From SB15 sp964639245 (GTDB lineage Bacteria; Chloroflexota; Anaerolineae; Aggregatilineales; J027), in NCBI GenBank assembly GCA_964639245.1, contig CAZXCU010000002.1, positions 434,001-498,000 of the forward strand: DNA of 64,000 nucleotides, in the 5' to 3' direction. Position numbers and translations under genes: made by a program. Below the pieces are notes generated by a model, which worked only from the letters and a program-made list of their open reading frames with translations, was not told the origin of the DNA and ran no database searches. Numbering within the stretch: position 1 is the first letter of the stretch; every line of letters begins with the position of its first letter. This document shows positions 43,564 to 53,239 of this stretch, one piece after another.

Positions 43564-44388
43564 ATGTTTGAAGAATGGCTGAGTAAAACTGAAGAATCAA
43601 CCGAAGTCCTGTCGCTGGCGCAGGTGCAAAAGTTAGCCGCCACGCTGGATATTCAGGAGACATTTCGTAACGGCGATGTGCTGCCCTGTGGCTGGCAGTG
43701 GATATTTTTTACCCCCACCGTTCCGATGGCAGAAACGGGCGAGGATGGTCACGCGAAAAAAGGCGGATTTTTGCCGCCGATTGCCTTGCCTCGCCGGATG
43801 TGGGCGGGTGGTCGTTTTACCTATCACCATCCCCTGCGAATTGGGCAGGCGGTGCATAAGAAATCGAGCATCGGGAGCATCCATGAAAAAGACGGCAAAT
43901 CTGGCAAGCTCATTTTTGTGACTGTGCATCATGAATTTACCAATGAATCGGGTGTGGCGCTGGTTGAGGAACAGGATCTAGTTTACCGTGAAGCTCCCAG
44001 AGGCGATGCGCCTGTGCCTGCGGGAAAACCCGCGCCCGCCGAAGCACAGTGGTCGAAAAAAATTACGCCCAATGCCGTGCTGTTGTTTCGCTATTCGGCG
44101 CTGACTTTTAATTCACATCGGATTCATTATGATTTACACTACTGCCAGCAGGTCGAAGGCTATCCCGGATTGGTGGTGCATGGCCCCTTGATAGCGACCC
44201 TGCTTTTGGATTTAGTCCGCGAAAATTTACCGGGTGTGGCAATTCAGGCGTTTTCATTCCGTGCGGTGAGTCCGCTGTATGATTTGCACTCTTTCCAAGT
44301 ACAAGGACGGGTGGAAGATAAGCATGTCCAGTTATGGGCCATGACCCCTGAAAATACCCTAGCGATGGAAGCCACCGTCCAACTATGA
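43564..44388 (+). CDS. MaoC/HTD2-type hydratase, mesaconyl-C4-CoA hydratase-like
   Basis: A 274-residue double-hotdog protein. The N-terminal FAS1_DH-like half contains LPPIALPRRMWAGGRFTYHH. The C-terminal half contains FRYSALTFNSHRIHYDLHYC and GLVVHGPLIATLLLDLVREN, the hydratase-2 catalytic region with Asp and His. This family includes mesaconyl-C4-CoA (3-methylfumaryl-CoA) hydratase of the 3-hydroxypropionate bicycle and HTD2-type acyl-ACP dehydratases; the reaction here is uncertain. It lies 87 bp upstream of the PKS in the same direction, so a dehydration of an acyl intermediate is possible. RBS GGAGG. Confidence 0.75.
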   Translation: MFEEWLSKTEESTEVLSLAQVQKLAATLDIQETFRNGDVLPCGWQWIFFTPTVPMAETGEDGHAKKGGFLPPIALPRRMWAGGRFTYHHPLRIGQAVHKKSSIGSIHEKDGKSGKLIFVTVHHEFTNESGVALVEEQDLVYREAPRGDAPVPAGKPAPAEAQWSKKITPNAVLLFRYSALTFNSHRIHYDLHYCQQVEGYPGLVVHGPLIATLLLDLVRENLPGVAIQAFSFRAVSPLYDLHSFQVQGRVEDKHVQLWAMTPENTLAMEATVQL

Positions 44389-44475
44389 AATTTTCCCGAA
44401 GGGACAGGGGAATCCTCTGTTTGCCTATTAAAATAAAGATGCGTGTGTTTTTATCCAAGTACAAAGGCGAAGTGC

Positions 44476-47400
44476 ATGAGACAGCAAGTAAGAGAACCGC
44501 TTGCCATTGTGGGGATGGGCTGCCGTTTTCCCGGTGGGGCGGACAGCCCACAAGCCTTCTGGGAACTCCTCAAAAACGGGGTCGATGCGATTGTCGATAT
44601 TCCGTCTGACCGATGGAGTCTGCGTCGTTTTTATGACCCCAACCCCGATAAACCCGGCAAAATGTATGTCCGGCAGGGGGGATTTTTACAGGAAAAAATT
44701 GACCGTTTCGACGCGGCGTTTTTTGGCATGACCCCGCGTGAGGCGATGCAGCTTGACCCCCAGCAGCGTGTTTTGCTGGAAGTGACATGGGAAGCGCTGG
44801 AAAATGGCGGCATCCTGCCAGAAACGCTGCGTGGCTCAAAAACGGGCGTGTATATCGGCGCATTCACGATGGATAACATGGGGCAGCAGTTCGGGGTGTA
44901 TAACCGCGAAATGATTGTCCAGCATACCGCCGTTAGCGCTACGATGGTGATGCTTTCCAACCGCCTGTCGTATATGTTTGATTTGCAAGGGCCGAGTTTT
45001 TCGCTGGATACCGCCTGTTCATCGTCGCTGGTGGCGCTGCATGTGGCAAGCCAAGCCCTGTGGAATGATGAATGTGAGATGGCGATTTGCGGCGGGGTGA
45101 ACATCATGTTCCGCCCCGAATTTGTGATTACCATGTGCAAGGGCCGTTTTCTCTCGCCGGATGCACGCTGCAAAGCCTTCGATGAAAGCGCCAATGGCTA
45201 TGTTCGTGGCGAAGGGGCAGGCGTGGTGATTTTAAAGCCGCTCTCCAAAGCGCAAGCGGACGGGGACAACATTCAAGCGGTGATTTGCGCCACAGGGATG
45301 AATCAGGATGGGCGGACACAGGGCATCACCGTTCCCAACCCCCACGCACAAGAAAATTTAATGCGTGAGGTGTGCGAAAAAGCCGGCATTACCCCTCCTC
45401 AGATTGACTATGTAGAAGCGCATGGAACAGGCACACAAGCAGGCGACCCCCTAGAAGCAGAATCGTTAGGGCATTTTCTTTCCACTGGACGGGGAAGCGG
45501 CGAAAAATGCTGGATTGGGTCGGTCAAAACGAATATCGGACATTTAGAGGCGGCGGCAGGGGTTGCCAGCCTGATTAAAGGGGTGTTGATGCTTCAGCAC
45601 AAGCAGATTCCGCCCCACTTACACCTCAAAAAAGTCAATCCGAAAATTGACCTAGACCAGTTGGGGTTGCGAATCCCGCAAAAATTGGAGGCATGGCCTG
45701 AACATGAGGGGACAGCCTATATCGGGATAAACTCGTTCGGCTACGGCGGAACGAATGCCCATGTGATTGTGGGGGAAGCACCCCAAGTGGAGAAAAAACC
45801 CTCCCCTGAGATTCGCTACCCCGCGATTTTGCCACTTTCGGCGCACAGAGAAGAAGCATTGCAGGCAACCGCACAGGCGCATAGACACTCCCTCACCCCC
45901 CGTCCCCCTCTCCCACAGCAGGAGAGAGGGGGGGAAGAAATTAGCCCCTCGCCCATTTTGGGGGAGGGGTTCGGGGTGGGGGACTATCTCTATACTGTTT
46001 CGCGCCGTCGGACACATCATGCGTATCGGGCGGGAGTGGTGTTCCATTCACCGGAGGATTTGCGCGAAAAATTAAGCAGTGTCATCACCGGGGTAGCGCG
46101 GGAGAAAAAAGCGCTGGTGATGGTCTACACCGGGATGGGGCCACAGTGGTGGGGCATGGGGTACGAACTCATGCAAACCGAACCCGTTTTCCGCGAGATG
46201 ATTGAACGCTGCGATGTGATTTTTACCCGATTTGCGGAATGGTCAATGGGTGAACTCTTCGCGCAAAACACAGGTGCGCCCATGCCCGACCCGATGCACG
46301 CCCAACCCGCGAATTTTGCGATTCAAGTTGCTTTAACAGAACTCTGGCGGGCGTATGGGGTTGAACCGAGCGCGGTGGTGGGGCATAGTGCGGGGGAAAT
46401 TGCCGCCGCTTATGTTGCAGGCTCGCTCAGTCTGGAAGATGCCCTGCGGGTAACTTATCATCGCTGCCGGTTGATGCAACGGACAGTTGGGCAGGGCAAA
46501 ATGCTGGCGGCGGGGATTTCTGCCAGTGAAGCGGGCGCGTTTTTAAAGGAGAATCAGGTGTCACTGGCGGCGGTCAACAGTGCTACCTCAGTCACGCTGG
46601 CGGGGCATCCTGACGCACTCCAAGAAGTGGCGGATGCGCTAGAAAAACAGGGTATTTTTAACCGCTTTTTGCGCTTGGATGTGGCCTATCACAGTTACCA
46701 GATGTCCGCGCTTGAAGACGAATTTCGGGACTCCTTAACCGATTTGCAAGCCCAGACTCCTATCTTGCCGCTTTATTCAACGGTGACGGGCGAAAAAATC
46801 ACCCGCGCCGTGCAGGATACCGATTATTGGTGGCGCAACGCACAACAGGCGGTTCAATTGCATCCCGCACTACAAACGCTGATAGACGATGGCTACGACA
46901 CGTTTCTCGAAGTTGGCCCGCAGCCCGTTCTCTCCGCAGCGATTCAGGAAACTCTGCGCGATAAACACAAAGAAGGTTTGTCGGTTTCGTCTTTGAAACG
47001 GGGGCAACCCGAACGCGAAACGATGCTAACCGCCCTTGGGACACTCTATACCTATGGCTATGAACCCGATTGGGGCAAATTGTACCCCACTGGAAATTTC
47101 ATCCCCCTGCCGAATACCGTCTGGCAGCGCGATATTTTATGGGTAGAAAATGAACTCTCCCGCTTGGATCGCATTGGCGAGATTGAACACCCGATTCTGC
47201 AAATGCGCTTACCTGCCCCGCAACCCACATGGGAAGGCAAACTTGGCGACTTTTATCTGGATTATTTGCATCACCACCGGATTGAAGACAATCCAATTTT
47301 TCCGGCGGCGGGATACATTGAGGCTGGTTTAGCGGCGGCGGGTGTGGAGGGTGCGGTCACGTTGGAAAATCTTGACCTCACCCGTGCCATTCTGCTGACT

Positions 47401-50400
47401 CAAAATCCGGTGCTTCAACTGCGGATGACAGACAATGGTTTTAGCATGTACAGCCGCCCGATGGATGAGTTGACCGGGTGGACGCTCAACGCTACCGGGA
47501 ATATTACCGCCAAGCCGCTTGACCCGCGTATTCAACGCCTTGAATTGAATGTGGACGGTTTTTCGCCTATACCGCGCGAAATGCTCTACGAACAACTTGC
47601 CCAGCACCGCCTGAATTATGATGTCTATTTTCAAGGGGTGCAGCAGGCGTATCGCAAAGATGGGGTGGTCTTGGCGGAAGTGGCCTTGCATCCCGATTTG
47701 CTGCCAGATTTCGCGGAATATCATGCCCATCCTGCGTTGCTGGATGCGTGTTTCCAGACCTTGATTTTGACCCTCGCGGCACACGATTCGCAAGCGGTGT
47801 ATATGCCTGTGCGAGTGAATCAGGTGCGCTTGCATCAAAAGCTACCTGCCAATGTACGCTGCCTCACAACCTTGACGCGCCAGACTCCCCGCTTGATTGA
47901 AGGGGATGTCCTGCTGTGTGACGAACACGGAACCGTTTTGATGGAAATTTACGGGTTACGCTTGCAAGGGCTGATGAGCAATCAAGAAGGGATGAAGGAC
48001 AACTCCCTGTTGTATGAACTACGCTGGGAACCGCAAGCGCTTGAATCGGTAGCGGCACCAACGGGCGGACGCTGGCTCATCTTCGGGGAAAAACGCGGAT
48101 TGGCAAATCAACTGTCGGACTGCCTTGCCGATTATGGAATTCAGAGTATTCTCGTGGAGGCGGGCGATACGTTTACCCCGCAGGCAATGACTCGCCTGTT
48201 GGCCTCCATCCCCCATTTAAGCGGTATTGTTTATCTTTCAGCGCTAGATTTAACCACTCATCCTGAAAATGTACGGAAATTGACGGGCATCACGGATGGC
48301 ATCGCGCTGATGCACCTTGTTCAAGCGCTCCATGCCCATGAGGAAACCCACCCCCATCAACTGGTGCTGGTGACGGCGGGGACACAGACCATTGAACGGG
48401 AAGAAATCACCGCCGCGCCGGGTCAAATGGTATTGTGGGGCATGGGGCGGGTTATTTCCAATGAACATGCCACGCTGCGTGCCAGAATGATGGATCTTGA
48501 TCCACAGGGTGTGGAGGACTCGCTGCGATTGCTGGCTTCGGAAATTGCCCATGACACCCCCGAACCGGAAATCGTGTTCAGGAAAAATGAGCGCTATGTG
48601 CATCGGTTGAGGAAGGTGGACGAAAATACGGAATCGCTGATTCCCGCCGATGAAAACATGGGGTTTGCGCTGCATGTTGCCCGTCCCGGTATTCTCGATA
48701 GTTTGGAATATCATGAAGTGGAACGTCGTCTGCCCCAGACGGGTGAGGTCGAAGTGCAGGTGCATGTCAGCGCCCTCAATTTCAAAGACCTGATGAAAGT
48801 CATGAACCTGCTGCCCGAAAGTTACCTAGAAAACACCTTCTACAGCGATGCAATAGGGCTTGAATGTGCCGGGGTGGTGGTTGGAGTCGGTGAAGGGGTT
48901 GACAATTATCGCGTGGGGGATGCCGTAATTGCCTTTAACCCGCTTGGCAGTTTCCAATCCTATATCACGCTGCCAGCCCAGCATGTGATTCGCAAACCGA
49001 CACTGCTCAAAATGGAAGAAAGCGTTGTTTTCATCAATTTTGTGACCGCCTATTTTGGACTTGTCACCGTAGGGCGACTGCGACAGGGCGAAAAAGTGCT
49101 GATTCATTCGGCAACAGGCGGGGTTGGTCTGGCGGCAATTCAAATTGCGCGGTTGCTGGGCGCAGAGATTTATGCCACCGCAGGCACAGAAGAAAAGCGC
49201 CAGATTTTGCGTGAGAGGGGGGTGGAGCATGTGTCGGATTCGCGTTCGCTCAACTTTGTGGATGATATTCTGACATGGACGGACGGACGCGGGGTGGATG
49301 TGGTATTGAATACCCTCTCCGGGGAAGCGCTGGCGAAAAGTTTTGGGTTGCTTGCGCCGTATGGTCGGTTTATCGAAATCGGCAAACGGGATATTAACGA
49401 AAATTCCAAATTGGCGATGGCTGCGTTTGACCGTAACCTGACCTTTACCGCAATTGACCTTGACCGGATGTTGTTCGAGAAAGCTGATTTGTTCCGTGAT
49501 TCGGTGGATGAAGTGTTTCACCATTTTGAACGGGGAACGCTGCACCCCCTTCCCTCCAAAATTTTTCCCGCGCAGGATGTGACCGAAGCCTTCCGTTTGA
49601 TGGCACAGGCCAAACACACGGGCAAAATTGTGGTGCAGATGGCAAATCAGGCGGTGCAGGTCAAACCGCTTGCCCCCCCAACTACCTTGATTCTGCCAGA
49701 ATTTACTTATCTGGTGACAGGGGGTTTTGGCGGGCTGGGTTTGGAAGTCGCCAAGTGGTTGGTCAATGAAGGAGCGCGGCATCTGGTGCTGGTCAGCCGC
49801 AGCGGGGCGCAGTCCGAAGAAGCGATTCTGGCGCTACATGAGTTTGAAGCACAGGGGGTGCAGGTGCTGGAGGCGCGGGTGGATATTGCCAATGCCGAAC
49901 AGGTACTCACCCTGTTTACCGAAATGCAAGCCACGATGCCCGCCCTAAAAGGGGTGATTCACTCCGCAATGGTGCTGGATGATGATGTGCTGATTTACTT
50001 GAATGCGGAACGGTTTGAAACGGTGCTTGCGCCCAAGATTCTCGGCGCATGGCATTTGCACCAACTGACCCAGAATTTGCCCCTAGACTTTTTTGTGATG
50101 TTCTCGTCAGTCTCGGCATACATTGGCAATCCACGTCAGGCCAATTATGTAGCAGCCAATACCTTTCTGGATGGACTGGCCTCTTATCGCCGTTCGCGGG
50201 GACTGCCCGCCATGAGTCTCAACTGGGGGAGCATCAGCCGCGTTGGGGCAGTGGCAAGAAATCCAAAGGTCGAGCAGTATTTGCAGCAGTTGGGCATGAT
50301 GGGGCTTGAGCCGGAGCTGGCAACCGCCGTCATGGGACAGGTGATGCGCCGTAACCCGATTCAAATGAGCATCATGAATATGAATTGGCAGCAGTGGGCG

Positions 50401-50820
50401 AACAGCACCATGAACGTGACCCGTGCGCTGTTGTACAGCTATCTGGTGTCGGAACATGCGACCAAACAGGCTGGCAGCAAAGCGCTCATCGGACAATTGG
50501 CGGCGGCTGACTCCGAAGAAATGCCCAGAATCACCCAGCAATTTTTATTGGAGCAAATCGCCCGTGTCACACGGATGCCGATTGCCCGGTTGGATACCAA
50601 TGCCCGTTTGGAGCAGTTAGGGATTGATTCGCTCATGGGGGTGGAATTGAACAACCTGATTCGGATGGAAGCGGATGTCGATTTTTCGGTGATGACCTTG
50701 ATGCAAGGGTTGTCTATCGCGCAGTTGGGCGACCATCTGCTGGAAAAGATGGCTGCTACTCATGCGCCTCTACGGGGGAAAATCGCAGCGCCCCCTGAGA
50801 AAGCATTGGAATTGGCCTGA
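44476..50820 (+). CDS. Type I polyketide synthase, single reducing module (KS-AT-DH-ER-KR-ACP)
   Basis: A 2114-residue multidomain synthase counted from ATG 44476 after AAAGGCGA. The KS has Cys181 in DTACSSSLVALH, EAHGTGTQAGDPLEA and TNIGHLEAAAGVASL. The AT has Ser638 in GHSAGEIAAAY and VAYHSYQM. The DH has His934 and Pro943 (HRIEDNPIFP; the usual Gly of HxxxGxxxxP is Asp938) plus Asp1090 and Gln1094 (HPALLDACFQ). The ER has LNFKDLMKVMNLLPES and GGVGLAAIQIARLLG at 1548. The KR has TGGFGGLGLEVA at 1748 with Ser1878/Tyr1891/Asn1895, and VLDDD (B-type-like). The ACP has Ser2052 in LGIDSLMG. There is no thioesterase or methyltransferase. The layout resembles mycocerosate-type synthases. Product unknown; a lipid-like acyl chain fits the full reducing set. 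Confidence 0.95.
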   Translation: MRQQVREPLAIVGMGCRFPGGADSPQAFWELLKNGVDAIVDIPSDRWSLRRFYDPNPDKPGKMYVRQGGFLQEKIDRFDAAFFGMTPREAMQLDPQQRVLLEVTWEALENGGILPETLRGSKTGVYIGAFTMDNMGQQFGVYNREMIVQHTAVSATMVMLSNRLSYMFDLQGPSFSLDTACSSSLVALHVASQALWNDECEMAICGGVNIMFRPEFVITMCKGRFLSPDARCKAFDESANGYVRGEGAGVVILKPLSKAQADGDNIQAVICATGMNQDGRTQGITVPNPHAQENLMREVCEKAGITPPQIDYVEAHGTGTQAGDPLEAESLGHFLSTGRGSGEKCWIGSVKTNIGHLEAAAGVASLIKGVLMLQHKQIPPHLHLKKVNPKIDLDQLGLRIPQKLEAWPEHEGTAYIGINSFGYGGTNAHVIVGEAPQVEKKPSPEIRYPAILPLSAHREEALQATAQAHRHSLTPRPPLPQQERGGEEISPSPILGEGFGVGDYLYTVSRRRTHHAYRAGVVFHSPEDLREKLSSVITGVAREKKALVMVYTGMGPQWWGMGYELMQTEPVFREMIERCDVIFTRFAEWSMGELFAQNTGAPMPDPMHAQPANFAIQVALTELWRAYGVEPSAVVGHSAGEIAAAYVAGSLSLEDALRVTYHRCRLMQRTVGQGKMLAAGISASEAGAFLKENQVSLAAVNSATSVTLAGHPDALQEVADALEKQGIFNRFLRLDVAYHSYQMSALEDEFRDSLTDLQAQTPILPLYSTVTGEKITRAVQDTDYWWRNAQQAVQLHPALQTLIDDGYDTFLEVGPQPVLSAAIQETLRDKHKEGLSVSSLKRGQPERETMLTALGTLYTYGYEPDWGKLYPTGNFIPLPNTVWQRDILWVENELSRLDRIGEIEHPILQMRLPAPQPTWEGKLGDFYLDYLHHHRIEDNPIFPAAGYIEAGLAAAGVEGAVTLENLDLTRAILLTQNPVLQLRMTDNGFSMYSRPMDELTGWTLNATGNITAKPLDPRIQRLELNVDGFSPIPREMLYEQLAQHRLNYDVYFQGVQQAYRKDGVVLAEVALHPDLLPDFAEYHAHPALLDACFQTLILTLAAHDSQAVYMPVRVNQVRLHQKLPANVRCLTTLTRQTPRLIEGDVLLCDEHGTVLMEIYGLRLQGLMSNQEGMKDNSLLYELRWEPQALESVAAPTGGRWLIFGEKRGLANQLSDCLADYGIQSILVEAGDTFTPQAMTRLLASIPHLSGIVYLSALDLTTHPENVRKLTGITDGIALMHLVQALHAHEETHPHQLVLVTAGTQTIEREEITAAPGQMVLWGMGRVISNEHATLRARMMDLDPQGVEDSLRLLASEIAHDTPEPEIVFRKNERYVHRLRKVDENTESLIPADENMGFALHVARPGILDSLEYHEVERRLPQTGEVEVQVHVSALNFKDLMKVMNLLPESYLENTFYSDAIGLECAGVVVGVGEGVDNYRVGDAVIAFNPLGSFQSYITLPAQHVIRKPTLLKMEESVVFINFVTAYFGLVTVGRLRQGEKVLIHSATGGVGLAAIQIARLLGAEIYATAGTEEKRQILRERGVEHVSDSRSLNFVDDILTWTDGRGVDVVLNTLSGEALAKSFGLLAPYGRFIEIGKRDINENSKLAMAAFDRNLTFTAIDLDRMLFEKADLFRDSVDEVFHHFERGTLHPLPSKIFPAQDVTEAFRLMAQAKHTGKIVVQMANQAVQVKPLAPPTTLILPEFTYLVTGGFGGLGLEVAKWLVNEGARHLVLVSRSGAQSEEAILALHEFEAQGVQVLEARVDIANAEQVLTLFTEMQATMPALKGVIHSAMVLDDDVLIYLNAERFETVLAPKILGAWHLHQLTQNLPLDFFVMFSSVSAYIGNPRQANYVAANTFLDGLASYRRSRGLPAMSLNWGSISRVGAVARNPKVEQYLQQLGMMGLEPELATAVMGQVMRRNPIQMSIMNMNWQQWANSTMNVTRALLYSYLVSEHATKQAGSKALIGQLAAADSEEMPRITQQFLLEQIARVTRMPIARLDTNARLEQLGIDSLMGVELNNLIRMEADVDFSVMTLMQGLSIAQLGDHLLEKMAATHAPLRGKIAAPPEKALELA
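45889..45981. repeat. In-frame palindromic repeat inside the PKS gene (KS-AT linker)
   Basis: This 93-bp G/C-rich element, TCCCTCACCCCCCGTCCCCC in its first 20 bases and ending GAGGGGTTCGGGGTGGGG, is a coding copy of the intergenic repeats at 20514 and 34597. Its length is a multiple of three and it encodes residues 472-502 (SLTPRPPLPQQERGGEEISP then SPILGEGFGVG). Both flanks (AHREEALQATAQAHRH before, DYLYTVSRRRTHHAYRAGV after) are normal KS-AT linker. Confidence 0.88.
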
Positions 50821-50862
50821 AAATAGGTCAATGGTTGGTATCAATAAATGGGCGGATCTTAA

Positions 50863-50915
50863 AAAGGGGGGGGAAATGCCCCCCTTTGTCCCTCCCCAAA
50901 ACATTGGGGAGGGGA
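50863..50915. repeat. Two G/C-rich hairpins between the PKS and cytochrome genes
   Basis: AAAGGGGGG (50863-50871) / CCCCCCTTT (50879-50887) is followed by CCTCCCCAA (50891-50899) / TTGGGGAGG (50904-50912). Part of the wider C/G-rich palindrome family. It sits between convergent genes and probably ends both transcripts, although no long T-run follows. Confidence 0.7.
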
Positions 50916-50937
50916 GGGACAAAAAACGATTTCGCGT

Positions 50938-52035
50938 TTATTCGCTCTGTGCGGTTAAATACGCATACAGATGGGCGATTTCTTCATCGGTCACTTGCGC
51001 CGTTGAAAACGCGGGCATATCCGCCGGGCCACGCCGAATCGCGCTGGCAAAGGCTTGGATGTCAAGTTCTGTCTGGCGAATGGCTGGAATCGGATAAACC
51101 CCCTGACCATTTGCGCCATGACAGGTCTGGCAGGTGAGCGTTTCCCACAAAGCCACGCCCATTTCGGCATCGCCCACACTGGCATCAATGGCATTGACCG
51201 CCTGTGGAGGCTGCCGTGGGACAGTTTCCAACGCGGTATCCTCAAAGGTCACAAACCAGATTAATCCGGCGGTCATCAGCAGACTCATCACCACGGAATA
51301 AGGCCAGAAGCGTTTTTTGCGTTTTTCAAGAATTTCGGCGGGAACAGTGACCTGTCCTGTGCCTTTTTCAAATTCTTCCAATTCCAGCCCGTGTTCTTCG
51401 ACCATCGCTTCATGTGAAATTTTGCCGGTGAACATCGCCCGGTTGAACCGTTTGATATGCACGTTATACATATGCCAGACGATGATCGACAACACCGCAA
51501 GGAGCGCTTCGGCGCTGTGGGCAAGGCGGGCAATCGGCACGACCACGCCGGGCAAAAATTCGGTGGTTGCTACCGGATTCCAGAGCATGAATCCGGTGAG
51601 AATCATGACCAGTGTTCCCCAGACCAGCGCGAGATACTCGGCTTTTTCCCCGAAGTTATAACGCGGCATTTTGGGGTGTTCTTTGCGGAATCCCCAGTTG
51701 AATAACAGGGTTTCAATGGCGTTGCGGACATCGGTGAGGGTGGGCAGCATCGTCAGACGAACCCCGCGCACATAAATTTTGTAGCTGACTGTTCCGCCAT
51801 GATAAATCGCGCCTGCCATCAGCAGCGTGGCAAAAAAGCGGTGCATCAGCCGGATACTTTCAATCCCGCCAACCAAGCTGATGAAATCTTTGGCGATTTG
51901 CATTTCGGCGTAACGCTGTGGGAGACCCGTCACCGCCAGCATGGAGAAAGACACAATCAACACGATGTGTTCCATGCGGTCACTGGCAGAAAAGCGGCTG
52001 TATTGTTTGGGTTGTGCTGCGCTGTTAGTGACCAT
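50938..52035 (-). CDS. Cytochrome b fused to a C-terminal monoheme cytochrome c
   Basis: A 365-residue membrane protein. The first ~235 residues form a cytochrome b561/formate dehydrogenase-gamma-like region with about four helices and candidate heme His (RMEHIVLIVSFSMLAVTGLP, LMHRFFATLLMAGAIYHGG, IARLAHSAEALLAVLSIIVW, HMYNVHIKRFNR). A further helix (PYSVVMSLLMTAGLIWFVT) leads to a periplasmic cytochrome c domain with CQTCHGANGQG and a later Met in RRGPADMPAF. It would pass electrons between quinones and the two nonaheme proteins encoded directly upstream, overlapping one by 11 bp. The direction of flow is unknown. Confidence 0.9.
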   Translation of the reverse strand: MVTNSAAQPKQYSRFSASDRMEHIVLIVSFSMLAVTGLPQRYAEMQIAKDFISLVGGIESIRLMHRFFATLLMAGAIYHGGTVSYKIYVRGVRLTMLPTLTDVRNAIETLLFNWGFRKEHPKMPRYNFGEKAEYLALVWGTLVMILTGFMLWNPVATTEFLPGVVVPIARLAHSAEALLAVLSIIVWHMYNVHIKRFNRAMFTGKISHEAMVEEHGLELEEFEKGTGQVTVPAEILEKRKKRFWPYSVVMSLLMTAGLIWFVTFEDTALETVPRQPPQAVNAIDASVGDAEMGVALWETLTCQTCHGANGQGVYPIPAIRQTELDIQAFASAIRRGPADMPAFSTAQVTDEEIAHLYAYLTAQSE

Positions 52036-53236
52036 TTTTACGCCCTCCTAAGCGGGTACGAATCCGCCAAAACGCATCTGAAACCACCATCACGGCAAAG
52101 CCGCCCATCACCAACGGAATCAGAATTTTGTAGAACAAATCGACGAGATATAAACCGGGGTTGTCATCCGCCGTTGGTTCAAAATGTCCCACCCACGAGT
52201 CCGGGAAATTGGTTGTGGCGTTGGGATGACACTGCTGACAGGTCGCCAGTAAATTTTCTTTAGCCACCTGACTTTTGCTGTCATCGGCGGGGGTGATGTT
52301 GTGTACCCCGTGACAGTCATAACACACAGCTTTATTTGAGGCGACATTGGAATCTGTCTGGTCAAACAGGGCAACCGTTGTGCCGTGAAATTCGGTCAGG
52401 TAACTGTCAAAGACATTCGTTGAAATGTCGTATTCTTTCATCAATTTTTCGTCCGCGTGGCAGGTGGCACACAATTCGGGCGAACGGTTGCGCGCTTGGG
52501 CGGTGGTGGGGTTATCAATCCCGTGTACGCCGTGACAATCCACACAATCCGGCGCGTTGGTGTCGCCGCGTGCCAGCAGCGCTTCGCCATGAATACTGGC
52601 TTGGTACTGGTCAAAAACGGTGGTATGGCATGAGCCGCAGGTGTTCGCGGCGAGGGCATCATCACCGGCAATCGGTTGGACATCATGTGCGCCGTGACAA
52701 TCGGTACAGGTTGCGGCCCGTAAATTGCCCTGTGCCAAGCCTGCGGCATGAACACTGTCCGTTTCTTTTTCGGCCTGTTCGGTGTGGCATTGGGTACAAA
52801 TCGCGGTGGAATCAATTGTGTACTGCCGCGAATCGGTGGGCGGTGGGGCGGTATGCGGGAAAATCTCCTCGCCGTGACAATCCACACAGCCTAATGCACC
52901 TTCGGGGTTGCTTGTGCCGTGAACCGAGTCTTGCAGGACTTGCGGGTCGATGTGTAAATCTAACACTGAACCGTTGGCTAGCTCCAGCGTAAAATCTTCC
53001 CGCGCATGGCACAAGGCGCAGTAGGCATTGTCCCCCGAAATAGTCGGATGGTCGGACGGAGCTTGGCTGGCATCATCCGCGCCTTGGGGTGGCACGGCCT
53101 CTTGAGTCGCCAGCGCTTCGGTGGGCGATTCTGTCGGCTCTTGAGCGCTGACGTTTGACCTCAGGAGAGGCCACAGACCCAAGGCCATCAGGGTCAGTCC
53201 TGCGCCGAAACAAAAGTTTATCAAATGTCGTCGCAT
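52025..53236 (-). CDS. Nonaheme c-type cytochrome, membrane-anchored
   Basis: A 403-residue exported protein with nine CxxCH heme sites (CALCH, CVDCH, CTQCH, CTDCH, CGSCH, CVDCH, CATCH, CYDCH, CQQCH). The N-terminal signal is FGAGLTLMALGLWPLLRS and a C-terminal helix (YKILIPLVMGGFAVMVVSDA) anchors it. A Pro/Ala/Glu-rich stretch follows the signal. Pairs such as VHG...CVDCHGVHG, repeated, are typical of multiheme electron conduits. The ATG has AGGAG 7 bp upstream and starts 3 bp after the previous gene. Confidence 0.93.
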   Translation of the reverse strand: MRRHLINFCFGAGLTLMALGLWPLLRSNVSAQEPTESPTEALATQEAVPPQGADDASQAPSDHPTISGDNAYCALCHAREDFTLELANGSVLDLHIDPQVLQDSVHGTSNPEGALGCVDCHGEEIFPHTAPPPTDSRQYTIDSTAICTQCHTEQAEKETDSVHAAGLAQGNLRAATCTDCHGAHDVQPIAGDDALAANTCGSCHTTVFDQYQASIHGEALLARGDTNAPDCVDCHGVHGIDNPTTAQARNRSPELCATCHADEKLMKEYDISTNVFDSYLTEFHGTTVALFDQTDSNVASNKAVCYDCHGVHNITPADDSKSQVAKENLLATCQQCHPNATTNFPDSWVGHFEPTADDNPGLYLVDLFYKILIPLVMGGFAVMVVSDAFWRIRTRLGGRKNGH

Positions 53237-53239
53237 GGT

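Noticed and set aside
48826..49782. 318-codon minus-strand frame
   Set aside because: Entirely antisense to the ER/KR region of the PKS, with no recognisable motif.
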